Source: Rubritepida flocculans DSM 14296
GTDB lineage: Bacteria > Pseudomonadota > Alphaproteobacteria > Acetobacterales > Acetobacteraceae
Assembly: GCF_000425365.1 (NCBI RefSeq)
Contig: NZ_AUDH01000024.1
Location: forward strand, 1 to 51,436
Reading direction: 5' to 3'
Length of the DNA: 51,436 nucleotides
A program made the translations under genes and the position numbers. How positions within the stretch are numbered: the stretch's first letter is position 1; the number at the start of each line of letters is the position of its first letter. The notes beneath the pieces were generated by a model. The model worked only from the letters and a program-made list of their open reading frames with translations, did not search any database and was not told the DNA's origin. Below, one piece after another: positions 7,300-16,431 of this stretch.

Positions 7300-8484
7300 A
7301 TGAACGACGGCCTGCCGCAGCGGGCCACGCCTGCGGAGTTCGAGGCGTATCTGGACGGCGTCCGCCGCCTGGTGCGCGAGCGGCTGATCCCCGCCGAACC
7401 CAGGCTGGACGGCGAGGAGACCCTGCCCGAGGACCTCACGCGGCTGCTGCGCGAGGCGGGGCTGTTCGGCATCTCCATCCCGACGCGCTACGGCGGGCTG
7501 GGCTTGACCATGGAGCAGCAGGTGCGCGTGATGTTCGAGGTGACGCGCGCCTCTTCCGTGTTCCGCGCGCGCTTCTCCACCACCATCGGCCTCGGCTCGC
7601 AGCCCATCCTCTACAACGGCAGCGAGGCGCAGCGGCGGGAATGGCTGCCGCGCATGGCCTCGGGCGAGGTGACGGCCGCCTTCTGCCTGACCGAGCCCGA
7701 GGCGGGCAGCGACGCGGGGGGGCTGCGCACCGCGGCGCGGCGCGAGGGCGAAGACTATGTGCTGGAGGGCGTGAAGCGCTACATCACCAACGCCCGCCAG
7801 GCGGATGTGTTCATCGTGATGGCGCGCACCGACCCCGCCTCGAAGGACGCCTCGGGCATCTCCGCCTTCATCGTGCCGGCGGGCACGCCGGGCCTGCGCT
7901 GCGGCCCCGCCGACCGCAAGATGGGCCAGGACGGCAGCGCGACCTCGGAGGTGTTCCTCGAGGGGGTGCGCGTGCCGGCCGCCAACCTGATCGGCGGGCG
8001 CGAGGGCGGCGGCTTCAAGACCGCGATGCGCGGCATCAACCACGCGCGGCTGCATGTCGCCGTCACCTGCGTCGGCCAGGCCGAGCGGCTGATCGAGGAG
8101 ACGCTGTTCCACGCCATGAACCGCCGCCAGTTCGGCCAGCCGCTCGCCGAGTTCCAGATGGTGCAGGGCAGGCTCGCCGACATGCGCGCCGAGACGCTGG
8201 CCGCGCGCAGCATGATCCTCGAGACGGCGCGCGCCTTCGACGCGGCGGGCGAGGCGCAGGGCCCGCTGGTGGCGGACATCGCCTGCTGCAAGCTCTTCGC
8301 CTCCGAGATGGTGGGCCGCGTGGCCGACCACGCGGTGCAGATCCACGGCGGCGCGGGCTACATGAGGGGCACGGCGGTGGAGCAGCTCTACCGCGACGTG
8401 CGGCTGTTCCGCATCTTCGAGGGCGCCTCGGACATCCAGCGCCTCGTCATCGCCCGCGACATGATTAAGGGAGCCCGCGCATGA
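7300..8484 (+). CDS. Acyl-CoA dehydrogenase family protein
   Basis: 394 residues, normal length. FAD enzyme that introduces a 2,3 double bond into acyl-CoA thioesters and passes electrons to ETF. Family signature 1 is present as CLTEPEAGSDAGGLRT and signature 2 in the C-terminus as QIHGGAGYMRGT followed by FRIFEGASDIQRLVIARDM, where the Glu of FEGAS is the likely catalytic base position. Start at ATG 7300 is supported by GGAAGGAG. The stop overlaps the next gene by ATGA, so it forms an operon with a Bug binding protein and a nitronate monooxygenase. Chain-length specificity cannot be told from sequence. Confidence 0.92.
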   Translation: MNDGLPQRATPAEFEAYLDGVRRLVRERLIPAEPRLDGEETLPEDLTRLLREAGLFGISIPTRYGGLGLTMEQQVRVMFEVTRASSVFRARFSTTIGLGSQPILYNGSEAQRREWLPRMASGEVTAAFCLTEPEAGSDAGGLRTAARREGEDYVLEGVKRYITNARQADVFIVMARTDPASKDASGISAFIVPAGTPGLRCGPADRKMGQDGSATSEVFLEGVRVPAANLIGGREGGGFKTAMRGINHARLHVAVTCVGQAERLIEETLFHAMNRRQFGQPLAEFQMVQGRLADMRAETLAARSMILETARAFDAAGEAQGPLVADIACCKLFASEMVGRVADHAVQIHGGAGYMRGTAVEQLYRDVRLFRIFEGASDIQRLVIARDMIKGARA

Positions 8485-9443
8485 AGCGCCGTTCCATCCT
8501 GGCGGCGCCCGCGCTGCTCGCGCTGCCGGCCCGCGCGCAGCCCTGGCCCTCGGGGCCGGTGCGCATCGTCTCGCCCTTCACGCCCGGCGGGGCTTCGGAC
8601 CTCGCGGCGCGCTTCGTCGCCCAGGCGCTTCAGGCCGCGACCGGCGTGGGCGCGGTGGTGGAGAACCGCACCGGCGCGGGCGGCAACATCGGCATGGAGG
8701 CGGTGGCGCGCGCCGCCCCCGATGGCGGCACCTTCGTCATCGCCGCCGCGGCGGCCGCGATCAACCAGACGCTCTACCGCAACCTTCCCTTCGACCTGCT
8801 GCGGGATTTCGCGCCCGTCACCGTGGTGATCGAGGTGCCCAACCTGCTCTCGGTGCACCCGGCCGTGCCCGCGCGCACGGCGGCGGAGTTCGTCGCCTGG
8901 GCGCGCGCGCAGCGCGGCGGCGTGACCTATGGCTCGGCGGGGATCGGCACCATCCCGCACCTCGCCATGGCGATGCTCTGCGCGCGCGCCGGGATCGAGG
9001 CGACGCACATCCCCTTCCGCGGCTCCGCCCCCGCCATCACGGAGCTGATCGCGGGCCGCATCCAGGCGGTGCTGGAGAACCTGCCGCCCCAGGCGCCGCA
9101 CATGCGCGCGGGCACGATCCGCGGCCTCGCCATCTCCTCGGCCGCGCGGCACCCGGATTTCCCGGAGCTTCCGCCGCTGGGCGCGGAGCTCGGCTGGCCG
9201 GATTTCGCGCCGGTGGCCTGGCAGGCGGTGATGGCGCCCGCCGGCACGCCCGAGCCCATCGTGGCGCGCATGGCCGAGATCGTCGGCACCGCGCTGCGCG
9301 TGGAGGAGAACGCGGCGCGGCTGCGCGCGACCGGCGCGCTGCCCTCGGGCATGCCGCCCGCGGCCTTCCGCGCCTTCCTCGCGCGCGAGGTGGAGGCCTG
9401 GGGCCGCGCGGTGCGCGAGAGCGGCGCGACGGTGCAGGGGTGA
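8481..9443 (+). CDS. Bug/TctC-family tripartite tricarboxylate transporter substrate-binding protein
   Basis: 320 residues. Periplasmic binding protein for carboxylates or related small molecules. The N-terminus is a signal peptide (MKRRSILAAPALLALPARAQ), followed by the family strand WPSGPVRIVSPFTPGGASDLAARF and NRTGAGGNIGMEAVARA, both hallmarks of Bug proteins; the middle has GSAGIGTIPHLAMAML. No TctA/TctB membrane genes are near, as is common for this expanded family. It is ATGA-coupled to the acyl-CoA dehydrogenase before it and GTGA-coupled to the monooxygenase after it, hinting that the ligand may feed an acyl-CoA route. Confidence 0.9.
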   Translation: MKRRSILAAPALLALPARAQPWPSGPVRIVSPFTPGGASDLAARFVAQALQAATGVGAVVENRTGAGGNIGMEAVARAAPDGGTFVIAAAAAAINQTLYRNLPFDLLRDFAPVTVVIEVPNLLSVHPAVPARTAAEFVAWARAQRGGVTYGSAGIGTIPHLAMAMLCARAGIEATHIPFRGSAPAITELIAGRIQAVLENLPPQAPHMRAGTIRGLAISSAARHPDFPELPPLGAELGWPDFAPVAWQAVMAPAGTPEPIVARMAEIVGTALRVEENAARLRATGALPSGMPPAAFRAFLAREVEAWGRAVRESGATVQG

Positions 9444-10411
9444 GCGCGCCCATCCTCACCCGCGCGAGCCGCCTGCTCGGCATCCGCTATCCCATCGTGC
9501 AGGGCGGGCTCGCGCGCGTGGCGCGGGCGGAGCTCTGCGCCGCCGTCTCGGCGGCCGGGGGGCTCGGGCAGATCGCGACCGCGGGCCTCGACGGCCCCGA
9601 GGCGCTGCGCGCCGAGATCGCGAAGGTGCGCGCGGCGACCGATGCGCCTTTCGGCGTGAACTTCCCGCTGGGGCGGACGGACATCACCGCCATGCTGGAG
9701 GTGGCGCTGGAGGAGGCCGTGCCCGTCATCGCGCTCACGGCCGGCAACCCCGCGCCCTGGATCAAGCGCATCGCGGGCCGCGCGAAGGTGCTGGTGCTCA
9801 TCGCGGGGCCGGAGCTCGCGAAGAAGGCCGAGGCGGCGGGGGCCGATCTGGTGGCGACCGTGGGCTATGAGGGCGGCGGCCATCTCGGCCTCGGCGACGA
9901 GACGACGATGGTGATGGTGCCTCGCGTGGTGCGCGCCGTCTCCATCCCGGTGCTCGCCTCGGGGGGCATTGCGGACGGTGCGGGGCTGCTGGCCGCCCTC
10001 GCCCTCGGGGCCGAGGGCGTGGAGATGGGCACGCGCTTCGTGGCCTCCGTCGAGGCGCGCGCGCATGCGCGCTACAAGCAGGCGCTGGTGGAGTCGCAGC
10101 CGCAGGACACGGCGATCATCAAGCGCAGCCTGCGCCAGCCCGGGCGCGTGATCCGCACGGCCTACACCGAGGCGCTGAACGCGCGCGAGGCGGCGGGCGC
10201 CGGCCCCGAGGAGCTGGTGCCGCTGATCGCCGGCGAGGTGAACGAGATCGGCGTGGGCGAGGGGCGGCTCGCGGAGAGCTATGTCTGGGCCGGCCAGGCG
10301 GTGGGGCTGATCGAGGAGGTGCTGCCGGCGGGCGAGATCGTGGCCCGCATGGCGCGCGAGGCGCATGCGGGGCTGGCGCGGCTAAGGGCGATGCTTCAGC
10401 CCACCGGGTGA
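9440..10411 (+). CDS. Nitronate monooxygenase / 2-nitropropane dioxygenase family protein
   Basis: 323 residues, TIM-barrel FMN enzyme. N-terminal YPIVQGGLARVARAELCAAV and AAGGLGQIATAG form the FMN-binding start; GYEGGGHLG contains the family His used as base in nitronate oxidation; IPVLASGGIADGAGLLAALALGAEGVEMGTRF is the phosphate-binding end. Starts with GTG at 9440, overlapping the previous stop (GTGA). Its last 16 bases overlap the convergent dehydrogenase gene. Related proteins act on nitronates or as enoyl reductases, so the substrate is open. Confidence 0.87.
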   Translation: MSAPILTRASRLLGIRYPIVQGGLARVARAELCAAVSAAGGLGQIATAGLDGPEALRAEIAKVRAATDAPFGVNFPLGRTDITAMLEVALEEAVPVIALTAGNPAPWIKRIAGRAKVLVLIAGPELAKKAEAAGADLVATVGYEGGGHLGLGDETTMVMVPRVVRAVSIPVLASGGIADGAGLLAALALGAEGVEMGTRFVASVEARAHARYKQALVESQPQDTAIIKRSLRQPGRVIRTAYTEALNAREAAGAGPEELVPLIAGEVNEIGVGEGRLAESYVWAGQAVGLIEEVLPAGEIVARMAREAHAGLARLRAMLQPTG

Positions 10412-11373
10412 AGCGGCGGCCTGCCCTCGATGAGCACGGCGGCGAGGTTGTCGAGCGCGCGGTGGCCCATCGCGTCGCGCGTCTCGATGGTGGCGCTGCC
10501 CAGATGCGGCAGCAGCGCCACGTTCTCCAGGCCGAAATAGCCCTCGAAGATGCGTGGCTCGCCGTCGTACACGTCGAGGCCCGCCGCGCGGATGTGGCCG
10601 GACGTCAGCGCGGCCACCAGCGCCGCGTCGTCCACGCTGCCGCCGCGGCCCGTGTTCACCACGAGGCTGCCGGGCTTCATCATCGCGAGCCGCTCGGCGT
10701 TCAGCCATTTGCGCGTGGCCTCGCCGCCCGGGACATGCATGGAGAGCACGTCGATGGTGGAGAGGAAGGAGGCGTCGCTGTCGTGGAACCGCGCCCCCTG
10801 CTCGAGTTCGGGCGGCAGGCGCGCGATGTCGCGGTAGTGGATCTCCATGCGGAAGCCGCGCGCCATGGCCGCGAGCTCGCGCCCGATGCGCCCCATGCCG
10901 AGGATGCCGAGCTTCTTGCCCTCCAGCGTCACGCCCATGAGCTGGGTGGGCGCCCAGCCCTCCCACCGGCGCGCGCGCACCATCCGCTCGCCCTCGCCGG
11001 CGCGGCGCGCGGCCATGAGCATCAGCGTCATCGCGCATTCGGCGGTGGCGAAGCTCAGCACCTCCGGCGTGTTGGTGACGGTGATGCCCCGCGCCCGCGC
11101 CGCCGCCACGTCCACATGGTCGTAGCCCACGCTGAAGGTGGCGATCATGCGCACGGAGGCGGGCAGGGCCGCGATGGTGGCAGCACCCATCGGATCGCCC
11201 GCCGCGCAGAGGATGCCCTGCGCACCGGCCTCGGCGGCGCGGCGCGCGATTTCCGCGCCGTCGCGGAACCAGGGCGCGTCGTCGGGGTTGAGCCGCGCGT
11301 CGAACTGCGCCGCCGCGCGCGCCTCGATGGCGGCGGGGAGCTTGCGGGTCAGCAGCAGAACGGGCTTGGGCAT
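10396..11373 (-). CDS. D-2-hydroxyacid dehydrogenase (glyoxylate/hydroxypyruvate reductase type)
   Basis: 325 residues. NAD(P)-dependent reduction of glyoxylate, hydroxypyruvate or a similar 2-keto acid. The Rossmann motif is LGILGMGRIGRELAAMARGF; the catalytic Arg is in VNTGRGGSVDD, Glu in DVYDGEPRIF and His in LLPHLGSATIETRDAM, so the active site is complete. ATG at 11373 has AGGAAA upstream. It stands alone on the minus strand, convergent with the monooxygenase and divergent from the SDR (117-bp gap). The GhrB/GyaR subgroup fits best. Confidence 0.9.
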   Translation of the reverse strand: MPKPVLLLTRKLPAAIEARAAAQFDARLNPDDAPWFRDGAEIARRAAEAGAQGILCAAGDPMGAATIAALPASVRMIATFSVGYDHVDVAAARARGITVTNTPEVLSFATAECAMTLMLMAARRAGEGERMVRARRWEGWAPTQLMGVTLEGKKLGILGMGRIGRELAAMARGFRMEIHYRDIARLPPELEQGARFHDSDASFLSTIDVLSMHVPGGEATRKWLNAERLAMMKPGSLVVNTGRGGSVDDAALVAALTSGHIRAAGLDVYDGEPRIFEGYFGLENVALLPHLGSATIETRDAMGHRALDNLAAVLIEGRPPLHPVG

Positions 11374-11490
11374 CGGCGTTTCCTGCACGGGCTTTGCGAG
11401 TGCGCGGCACCATAACGGAGCCGACCTGTCTTGCCAGAGGGGGCGGCGCGCGGCAGGAAAAGCGGCGCAACGCTGGAGGGAGTTGAGGCG

Positions 11491-12279
11491 ATGGATTTCG
11501 GGCTGAAGGGGCGCCGCGCGCTGGTCATGGGGGCGTCGAAGGGGCTCGGGCGTTCCATCGCGGAGTGCCTCGCCGCCGAGGGGGCGCATCTCGTCATCTC
11601 CGGGCGCGAGCAGGCGAGCCTGGACGCCGCCTGCGCTGAGCTGCGCGCGCTGGGCGCGGCCTCCGCCAAGGGGATTCCCGCCGATGTGGCCGAGGGCGCG
11701 CAGATGGACGCGCTGGCCGCGGGCGCGCTGGCCGCGATGGGCGGCGTGGACATCCTGGTGCAGAACCATGGCGGCCCGCCGCCCGGCCCCGCGCTGGAGG
11801 TGACGGAGGAGGCGCTCTCCACCTGGTTCCAGCGCATCGTGCTCTCGCCCGTGCGGCTGACCAACGCGCTGCTGCCGGGCATGCGCGCGCAGAAATGGGG
11901 GCGCATCATCAATGTCGGCAGCACGGGCATGCTGCAGCCGCTGCCCAACATGGTGCTCTCGAACACGCTGCGCGCGAGCATCATGGGCTGGATGAAGACG
12001 CTCTCGGCCGAGGTGGCGCATGAGGGCGTGACCTGCAACATCGTCGCCCCCGGCGCGATCCGCACCGACCGCAGCCTGGAAACCGCGGCGAGCCTCGCCA
12101 AGCGCCAGGGGAGGAGCGTGGAGGAGGTGATCGCCGAGCGCAGCAAGACCATCCCCGCCGGGCGCTATGGTCTGCCCTCGGAATACGGCCCGCTCGTCGC
12201 CTTCCTCTGCAGCAACCAGGCCGCCTACATCACGGGCTGCGTGCTGCGCGTGGACGGCGGGATGGTGCGCGGGTGGTGA
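11491..12279 (+). CDS. SDR-family protein lacking the canonical catalytic Tyr/Lys
   Basis: 262 residues. Rossmann fold with the cofactor loop MGASKGLGRSIAECLA and QNHGGPPPG in the NAG position, and the C-terminal VLRVDGGMVRGW found in FabG-like proteins. The expected YxxxK segment reads VLSNTLRASIMGW, so Tyr and Lys are absent, while GRIINVGSTGM still carries a Ser near the usual catalytic Ser. This matches a known BKR-like SDR subgroup that lacks the full tetrad. Start at ATG 11491 has GGAGGG ten bases upstream. Its TGA overlaps the HyuA ATG (TGATG), so it is the first gene of the hydantoinase operon. It may bind nucleotide without normal SDR catalysis. Confidence 0.82.
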   Translation: MDFGLKGRRALVMGASKGLGRSIAECLAAEGAHLVISGREQASLDAACAELRALGAASAKGIPADVAEGAQMDALAAGALAAMGGVDILVQNHGGPPPGPALEVTEEALSTWFQRIVLSPVRLTNALLPGMRAQKWGRIINVGSTGMLQPLPNMVLSNTLRASIMGWMKTLSAEVAHEGVTCNIVAPGAIRTDRSLETAASLAKRQGRSVEEVIAERSKTIPAGRYGLPSEYGPLVAFLCSNQAAYITGCVLRVDGGMVRGW

Positions 12280-14390
12280 TGGCGCCCTCCGACCGGCCGG
12301 CGCGTGTGCGCCTGGCGGCTGACATCGGCGGCACCTTCACCGATGTCGCGCTCGAGGCCGAGGACGCGGAGCGGAGCGTCACCCGCTGGACGGCCAAGGT
12401 GCTCACCACGCCGCACGCCCCCGAGCTCGGCGTGCTGGAGGGCGTGCGCGTCGCGCTCGCTCGCGCGGGCCTCTCGGCGGCGGACGTGACGCTGATGATC
12501 CACGGCACCACGCTCGCCACCAATGCGCTGATCGAGCGCAAGGGCGCGCGGACGGCGCTGCTCACCACCGAGGGCTTCCGCGACGTGCTCGCCCTCGGCA
12601 ACGAGAGCCGCTACGACCAGTACGACCTCAACATCGAACTGCCCGAGCCTCTCGTGCCGCGCCGCTGGCGTCTGCCGGTGCCCGAGCGCCTCGACAACAC
12701 GGGCCGCGTGCTGCGCCCGCTCGACGAGGCGGCGCTGCGCGCGCACATCCCCTTCCTGCGCGCGGAGGGCATCGAGGCGCTGGCCATCGGCTTCCTGCAC
12801 GGCTTCGTGAACCCCGCGCATGAGCGCCGCGCGGCCGAAATCCTGCGCGAGGAGTGGCCGGAGCTGCCCGTCTCCCTCGCCAGCGAGGTGAGCCCCGAGA
12901 TGCGCGAGTGGGAGCGCTTCTCGACCACCGTCGCCAACGCCTATGTGCAGCCGCTGATGGCGCGCTATCTTGGCCGGCTGGAGGCGGGGCTGCGCGAGAT
13001 GGGCATGGGCGCGCCGCTCTTTCTCATGCTCTCGGGCGGCGGGCTGACGACCATCGAGACGGCCGCGCGCTTCCCCATCCGCCTCGTGGAGAGCGGGCCC
13101 GCGGGCGGGGCCATCTTCTCCGCCCATGTCGCGCGGCAGCGCGGGCTTGAGAAGGTGCTCAGCTTCGACATGGGCGGCACCACGGCGAAGGTCTGCCTCA
13201 TTGACGGCTTCGCGCCCCAGGCCTCGCGCAGCTTCGAGGTGGCGCGCGTCGGGCGCTTCAAGAAGGGCTCGGGCCTGCCGCTGCGCATCCCCGTCATCGA
13301 GATGGTGGAGATCGGCGCGGGCGGCGGCTCGCTGGCCTCTCTCGACGCGATGGGCCGCATCCAGGTGGGGCCCGAGAGCGCCGGTGCCATGCCGGGGCCC
13401 GCCTGCTACGGGCGCGGTGGCACGAAGCCCGCGGTGACGGATGCGAACCTCGCCCTCGGCCGCTACGACGCGGCGAGCTTCGCCGGCGGCACGCTCGCGC
13501 TGGACGCGGCGGCGGCCGAGCGCGCCCTTCGGGAGCATGTCGGCGCGCGGCTCGGCCTCGAGCCAGGCATGGCCGCGCTCGGCGTGGTCGAGGTGGTGGA
13601 CGAGAACATGGCCAACGCCGCGCGCGTCCACGCCATCGAGAGCGCCAAGAGCTATGAGGGGCGCGCCATCATCGCCTTCGGCGGCGGCGGCCCCGTCCAT
13701 GGCTATCGCGTGGCGGAGAAGATCGGCGTGGAGCGCATCCTCGTCCCCTCGGGCGCGGGCGTCGGCTCCGCCATCGGCTTCCTGCGCGCGCCCGTGGCCT
13801 ATGAGGTGGTCAAGAGCCTCTACACGCGCTTCGGCCGCTTCGACCTTGCGGGCGTGAACGCGCTGCTCGCGGAGATGAGTGCGGAGGCCGCGCGCACCGT
13901 GGCCGCGGGCAGCTTCGGCGCGCCCACCACGGAAACGCGCCTCGCCTACATGCGCTATGTGGGGCAGGGGCATGAGATCGCCGTCGCCCTTCCCGCACGG
14001 CCGCTGACCGAGGCCGATGTGCCCGCGCTGCGCGCGGCCTATGACGCCGAGTACACGCGCTTCTACGACCGCCCCGTGCCCGGCAGCGACGTCGAGGTGC
14101 TGAGCTTCGCCGTCACCGTCTCGACCGTGGTGGAGGAGGTGCTGCCCGCCGCCGAGGTGGAGGATGCGCCCGCCCCCGCGCCGCTGCGCGTGCAGCAGGT
14201 GCGCGACACCGCGACGGGCGAGGTCTCGCCCTGGCCGGTCTATGACCGCGCGGCGATGGCCCCGGGCGCGCGCGTGGCGGGCCCCTGCATCGTGGCGGAG
14301 GACGAGACCTCGACGCTGGTGGGCCCCGGCTGGTCCTGCCGGATGGACGGGCTCGGCTACCTCGAACTCACGAAGGAGCGCGCGGCATGA
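12279..14390 (+). CDS. Hydantoinase/oxoprolinase family protein, HyuA-type ATPase subunit
   Basis: 703 residues. ATP-dependent ring-opening or carboxylation subunit related to N-methylhydantoinase A, 5-oxoprolinase and acetone/acetophenone carboxylases. The ASKHA-type phosphate loops are LAADIGGTFTDVAL near the start and LSFDMGGTTAKVCLI in the middle; MIHGTTLATNALIERKGA and VEIGAGGGSLASLD are further family blocks. I take ATG 12279, which overlaps the SDR stop; GTG codons at 12273 and 12276 are in frame. It is ATGA-coupled to HyuB. The real substrate cannot be told from sequence. Confidence 0.92.
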   Translation: MAPSDRPARVRLAADIGGTFTDVALEAEDAERSVTRWTAKVLTTPHAPELGVLEGVRVALARAGLSAADVTLMIHGTTLATNALIERKGARTALLTTEGFRDVLALGNESRYDQYDLNIELPEPLVPRRWRLPVPERLDNTGRVLRPLDEAALRAHIPFLRAEGIEALAIGFLHGFVNPAHERRAAEILREEWPELPVSLASEVSPEMREWERFSTTVANAYVQPLMARYLGRLEAGLREMGMGAPLFLMLSGGGLTTIETAARFPIRLVESGPAGGAIFSAHVARQRGLEKVLSFDMGGTTAKVCLIDGFAPQASRSFEVARVGRFKKGSGLPLRIPVIEMVEIGAGGGSLASLDAMGRIQVGPESAGAMPGPACYGRGGTKPAVTDANLALGRYDAASFAGGTLALDAAAAERALREHVGARLGLEPGMAALGVVEVVDENMANAARVHAIESAKSYEGRAIIAFGGGGPVHGYRVAEKIGVERILVPSGAGVGSAIGFLRAPVAYEVVKSLYTRFGRFDLAGVNALLAEMSAEAARTVAAGSFGAPTTETRLAYMRYVGQGHEIAVALPARPLTEADVPALRAAYDAEYTRFYDRPVPGSDVEVLSFAVTVSTVVEEVLPAAEVEDAPAPAPLRVQQVRDTATGEVSPWPVYDRAAMAPGARVAGPCIVAEDETSTLVGPGWSCRMDGLGYLELTKERAA

Positions 14391-16048
14391 ACGCCCTCGC
14401 CACCATCCAGCGCCAAATCCAGTGGAACCGCCTCATCGCGGTGGTCGAGGAACAGGCGCAGACCATGATCCGCACCGCCTTCTCGACCACGGTGCGCGAG
14501 GCGGGCGATCTCTCGGCCGGCATCTTCGACCTCGAGGGCCGGATGATGGCGCAGGCCGTCGCCGGCACGCCGGGCCATGTGAACTCCATGGCCGAAAGTG
14601 TGGGGCATTTCCTCGCGAAGTTCCCCGCCCACACCATGCGGCCGGGCGACCACTACATCACCAACGACCCCTGGCTCGGCACGGGTCATCTGCACGACCT
14701 GACGGTGGTGACGCCCGCCTTCCGCAACGGGAAGATCGTGGCGCTCTTCGCCAACACCGCGCACATCATCGACATCGGCGGCCTCGGCATGGGGCCGGAG
14801 GGGCGCTCGGTCTTCGAGGAAGGCCTCTACATCCCCATCGTGAAGTGCTTCGACCAGGGCCGCCCGAACGAGACCTTCTTCGACTTCCTGCGCGCGGGCA
14901 GCCGCACGCCGGTGGAGCTGGAGGGCGATGTCTATTCTCTCTGCGCCTGCAACGACGCGGGGGCGAAGCGCCTCGTCGAGATGATGGACGAGTACCGGAT
15001 GGAGAGCCTCGACGCGCTCGCGGCCTTCATCTTCGAGGCCAGCCTGCGCGCCACCGAGGAGGCCATCGCCGCCCTGCCGCGCGGCAGCTTCGCCGCCGAA
15101 ATCCGCTCCGACGGCTACGAGGCGCCGGTCGTGCTGCGCGCGACCATGCGCACGGAGGAGCGCCGCATCCTCGTGGATTTCGCCGGCACCTCGGGCCTCT
15201 CCACGCGCGGCATCAACGTGCCCCCGGCCTATTGCCGCGCCTATTCCTGCTTCGGGATCAAGTGCGTCGTCGCCCCCGAGATCCCGAACAACTGGGCGAG
15301 CCTCAGGCCCTTCGAAATGATCATCCCCGAGGGCTGCATCCTCAACGCGCCGCGGCCCTATCCGGTCAGCGTGCGCCACGTCATCGGCCAGCTTCTGCCC
15401 GACCTGATGATGGGCTGCCTCGCCCAGGCGGTGCCGGAGCGCGTGAACGCCGAGGGCAGCTCCGCGCTGTGGAACCCGCCGCTGCGCGGCGGGGCGCAGG
15501 TGAGCGGCCAGGCGGCGGAGGTGGAGGATTTCGAGATCATCACCTTCAACTCCGGCGGCACGGGCGCGCGGCCGACGAAGGATGGCCTCTCGGGCATCGC
15601 CTTCCCCTCGGGCGTGCGCACCATGCCGGTGGAGGCGACGGAGAACGTCGCCCCCGTGATCTTCTGGCGGAAGGAGCTGCGCCCGGATTCTGCGGGCGCG
15701 GGCCGCACGCGCGGCGGCTTCGGGCAGATCATGGAGATCGGCGCGAAGAACGACGCGGAGTTCGCGGTGAACGCCATTTTCGACCGCGTGGCGAACCCGC
15801 CCAAGGGCCGCTTCGGCGGGCTGGACGGGGCGCCGGGCTGGGTCGGGCTCGACGACCCGAACGGCACGGTGCTGCGCACCAAGGGCTTCCAGGTGGTGCC
15901 GAAGGGCCGGCATCTCGTGCTGAAGCTGCCCGGCGGCGGCGGCTATGGCGACCCGCGCGCGCGCGACCCCGCCCTGGTCGCGCGCGATGTGGCCAATGGC
16001 CTCGTCAGCGAGGAGGCGGCGCGGCGCCTTTACGGCTGGGCGGGCTGA
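14387..16048 (+). CDS. Hydantoinase/oxoprolinase family protein, HyuB-type subunit
   Basis: 553 residues, partner of the HyuA subunit just upstream. Family blocks include VREAGDLSAGIFDLEGRMMAQ, PGHVNSMAESVGHFL, ITNDPWLGTGHLHDLTVV and the C-terminal LVLKLPGGGGYGDPRARDP. Starts inside the HyuA stop (ATGA at 14387-14390). Ends 12 bp before a convergent secreted-protein gene. Together the two subunits probably open an amide or lactam ring, or carboxylate a ketone, in the cytoplasm. Confidence 0.92.
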   Translation: MNALATIQRQIQWNRLIAVVEEQAQTMIRTAFSTTVREAGDLSAGIFDLEGRMMAQAVAGTPGHVNSMAESVGHFLAKFPAHTMRPGDHYITNDPWLGTGHLHDLTVVTPAFRNGKIVALFANTAHIIDIGGLGMGPEGRSVFEEGLYIPIVKCFDQGRPNETFFDFLRAGSRTPVELEGDVYSLCACNDAGAKRLVEMMDEYRMESLDALAAFIFEASLRATEEAIAALPRGSFAAEIRSDGYEAPVVLRATMRTEERRILVDFAGTSGLSTRGINVPPAYCRAYSCFGIKCVVAPEIPNNWASLRPFEMIIPEGCILNAPRPYPVSVRHVIGQLLPDLMMGCLAQAVPERVNAEGSSALWNPPLRGGAQVSGQAAEVEDFEIITFNSGGTGARPTKDGLSGIAFPSGVRTMPVEATENVAPVIFWRKELRPDSAGAGRTRGGFGQIMEIGAKNDAEFAVNAIFDRVANPPKGRFGGLDGAPGWVGLDDPNGTVLRTKGFQVVPKGRHLVLKLPGGGGYGDPRARDPALVARDVANGLVSEEAARRLYGWAG

Positions 16049-16060
16049 CGCCGCCCCCCG

Positions 16061-16399
16061 TCAGCGCTTCCCGCCGCCGCGCCGATACTCGTCGCGGAGG
16101 ATGGCCATGAGCTGGTTGTTGTCGCGCCCGGCGTGCGTGTAGATGAAGATCACGGCGAGGCCGCGGTCGCCGATGCAGCGGATGGAGATGTTCTCCTCCC
16201 CGCGCCAGCCGAAGACGGCCTGCCGGTCCTGCGCGATGGTCACGCGGAAGCCGGTGCGGCCGATGGCGTCGGCGGCCGTGGCGATGCACTGGTCCTGGTT
16301 GCCGGCATTGGCTTCCCAGCCCGTTGTCACGGTGGCGGCCTGCGCGGCCGGTATGGCGGCTGCGAGCAGCGCGGGCACGGCGAGATGCGGCAGGCGCAT
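16061..16399 (-). CDS. Small secreted protein of unknown function
   Basis: 112 residues. The first 21 or 22 residues form a signal peptide (MRLPHLAVPALLAAAIPAAQA). The mature part has two cysteines, Cys38 (DQCIATAADAIGRTGF) and Cys75 (ISIRCIGDRGLAVIFIY), spaced for a possible disulfide, and ends in a basic tail. I do not recognise the family. A strong GAGGAGGAAGGA ribosome site precedes ATG 16399. It is the last gene in the long minus-strand run and is convergent with HyuB. Confidence 0.75.
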   Translation of the reverse strand: MRLPHLAVPALLAAAIPAAQAATVTTGWEANAGNQDQCIATAADAIGRTGFRVTIAQDRQAVFGWRGEENISIRCIGDRGLAVIFIYTHAGRDNNQLMAILRDEYRRGGGKR

Positions 16400-16431
16400 C
16401 GGTCCTTCCTCCTCTCTTGTTTCGCTGAAGC

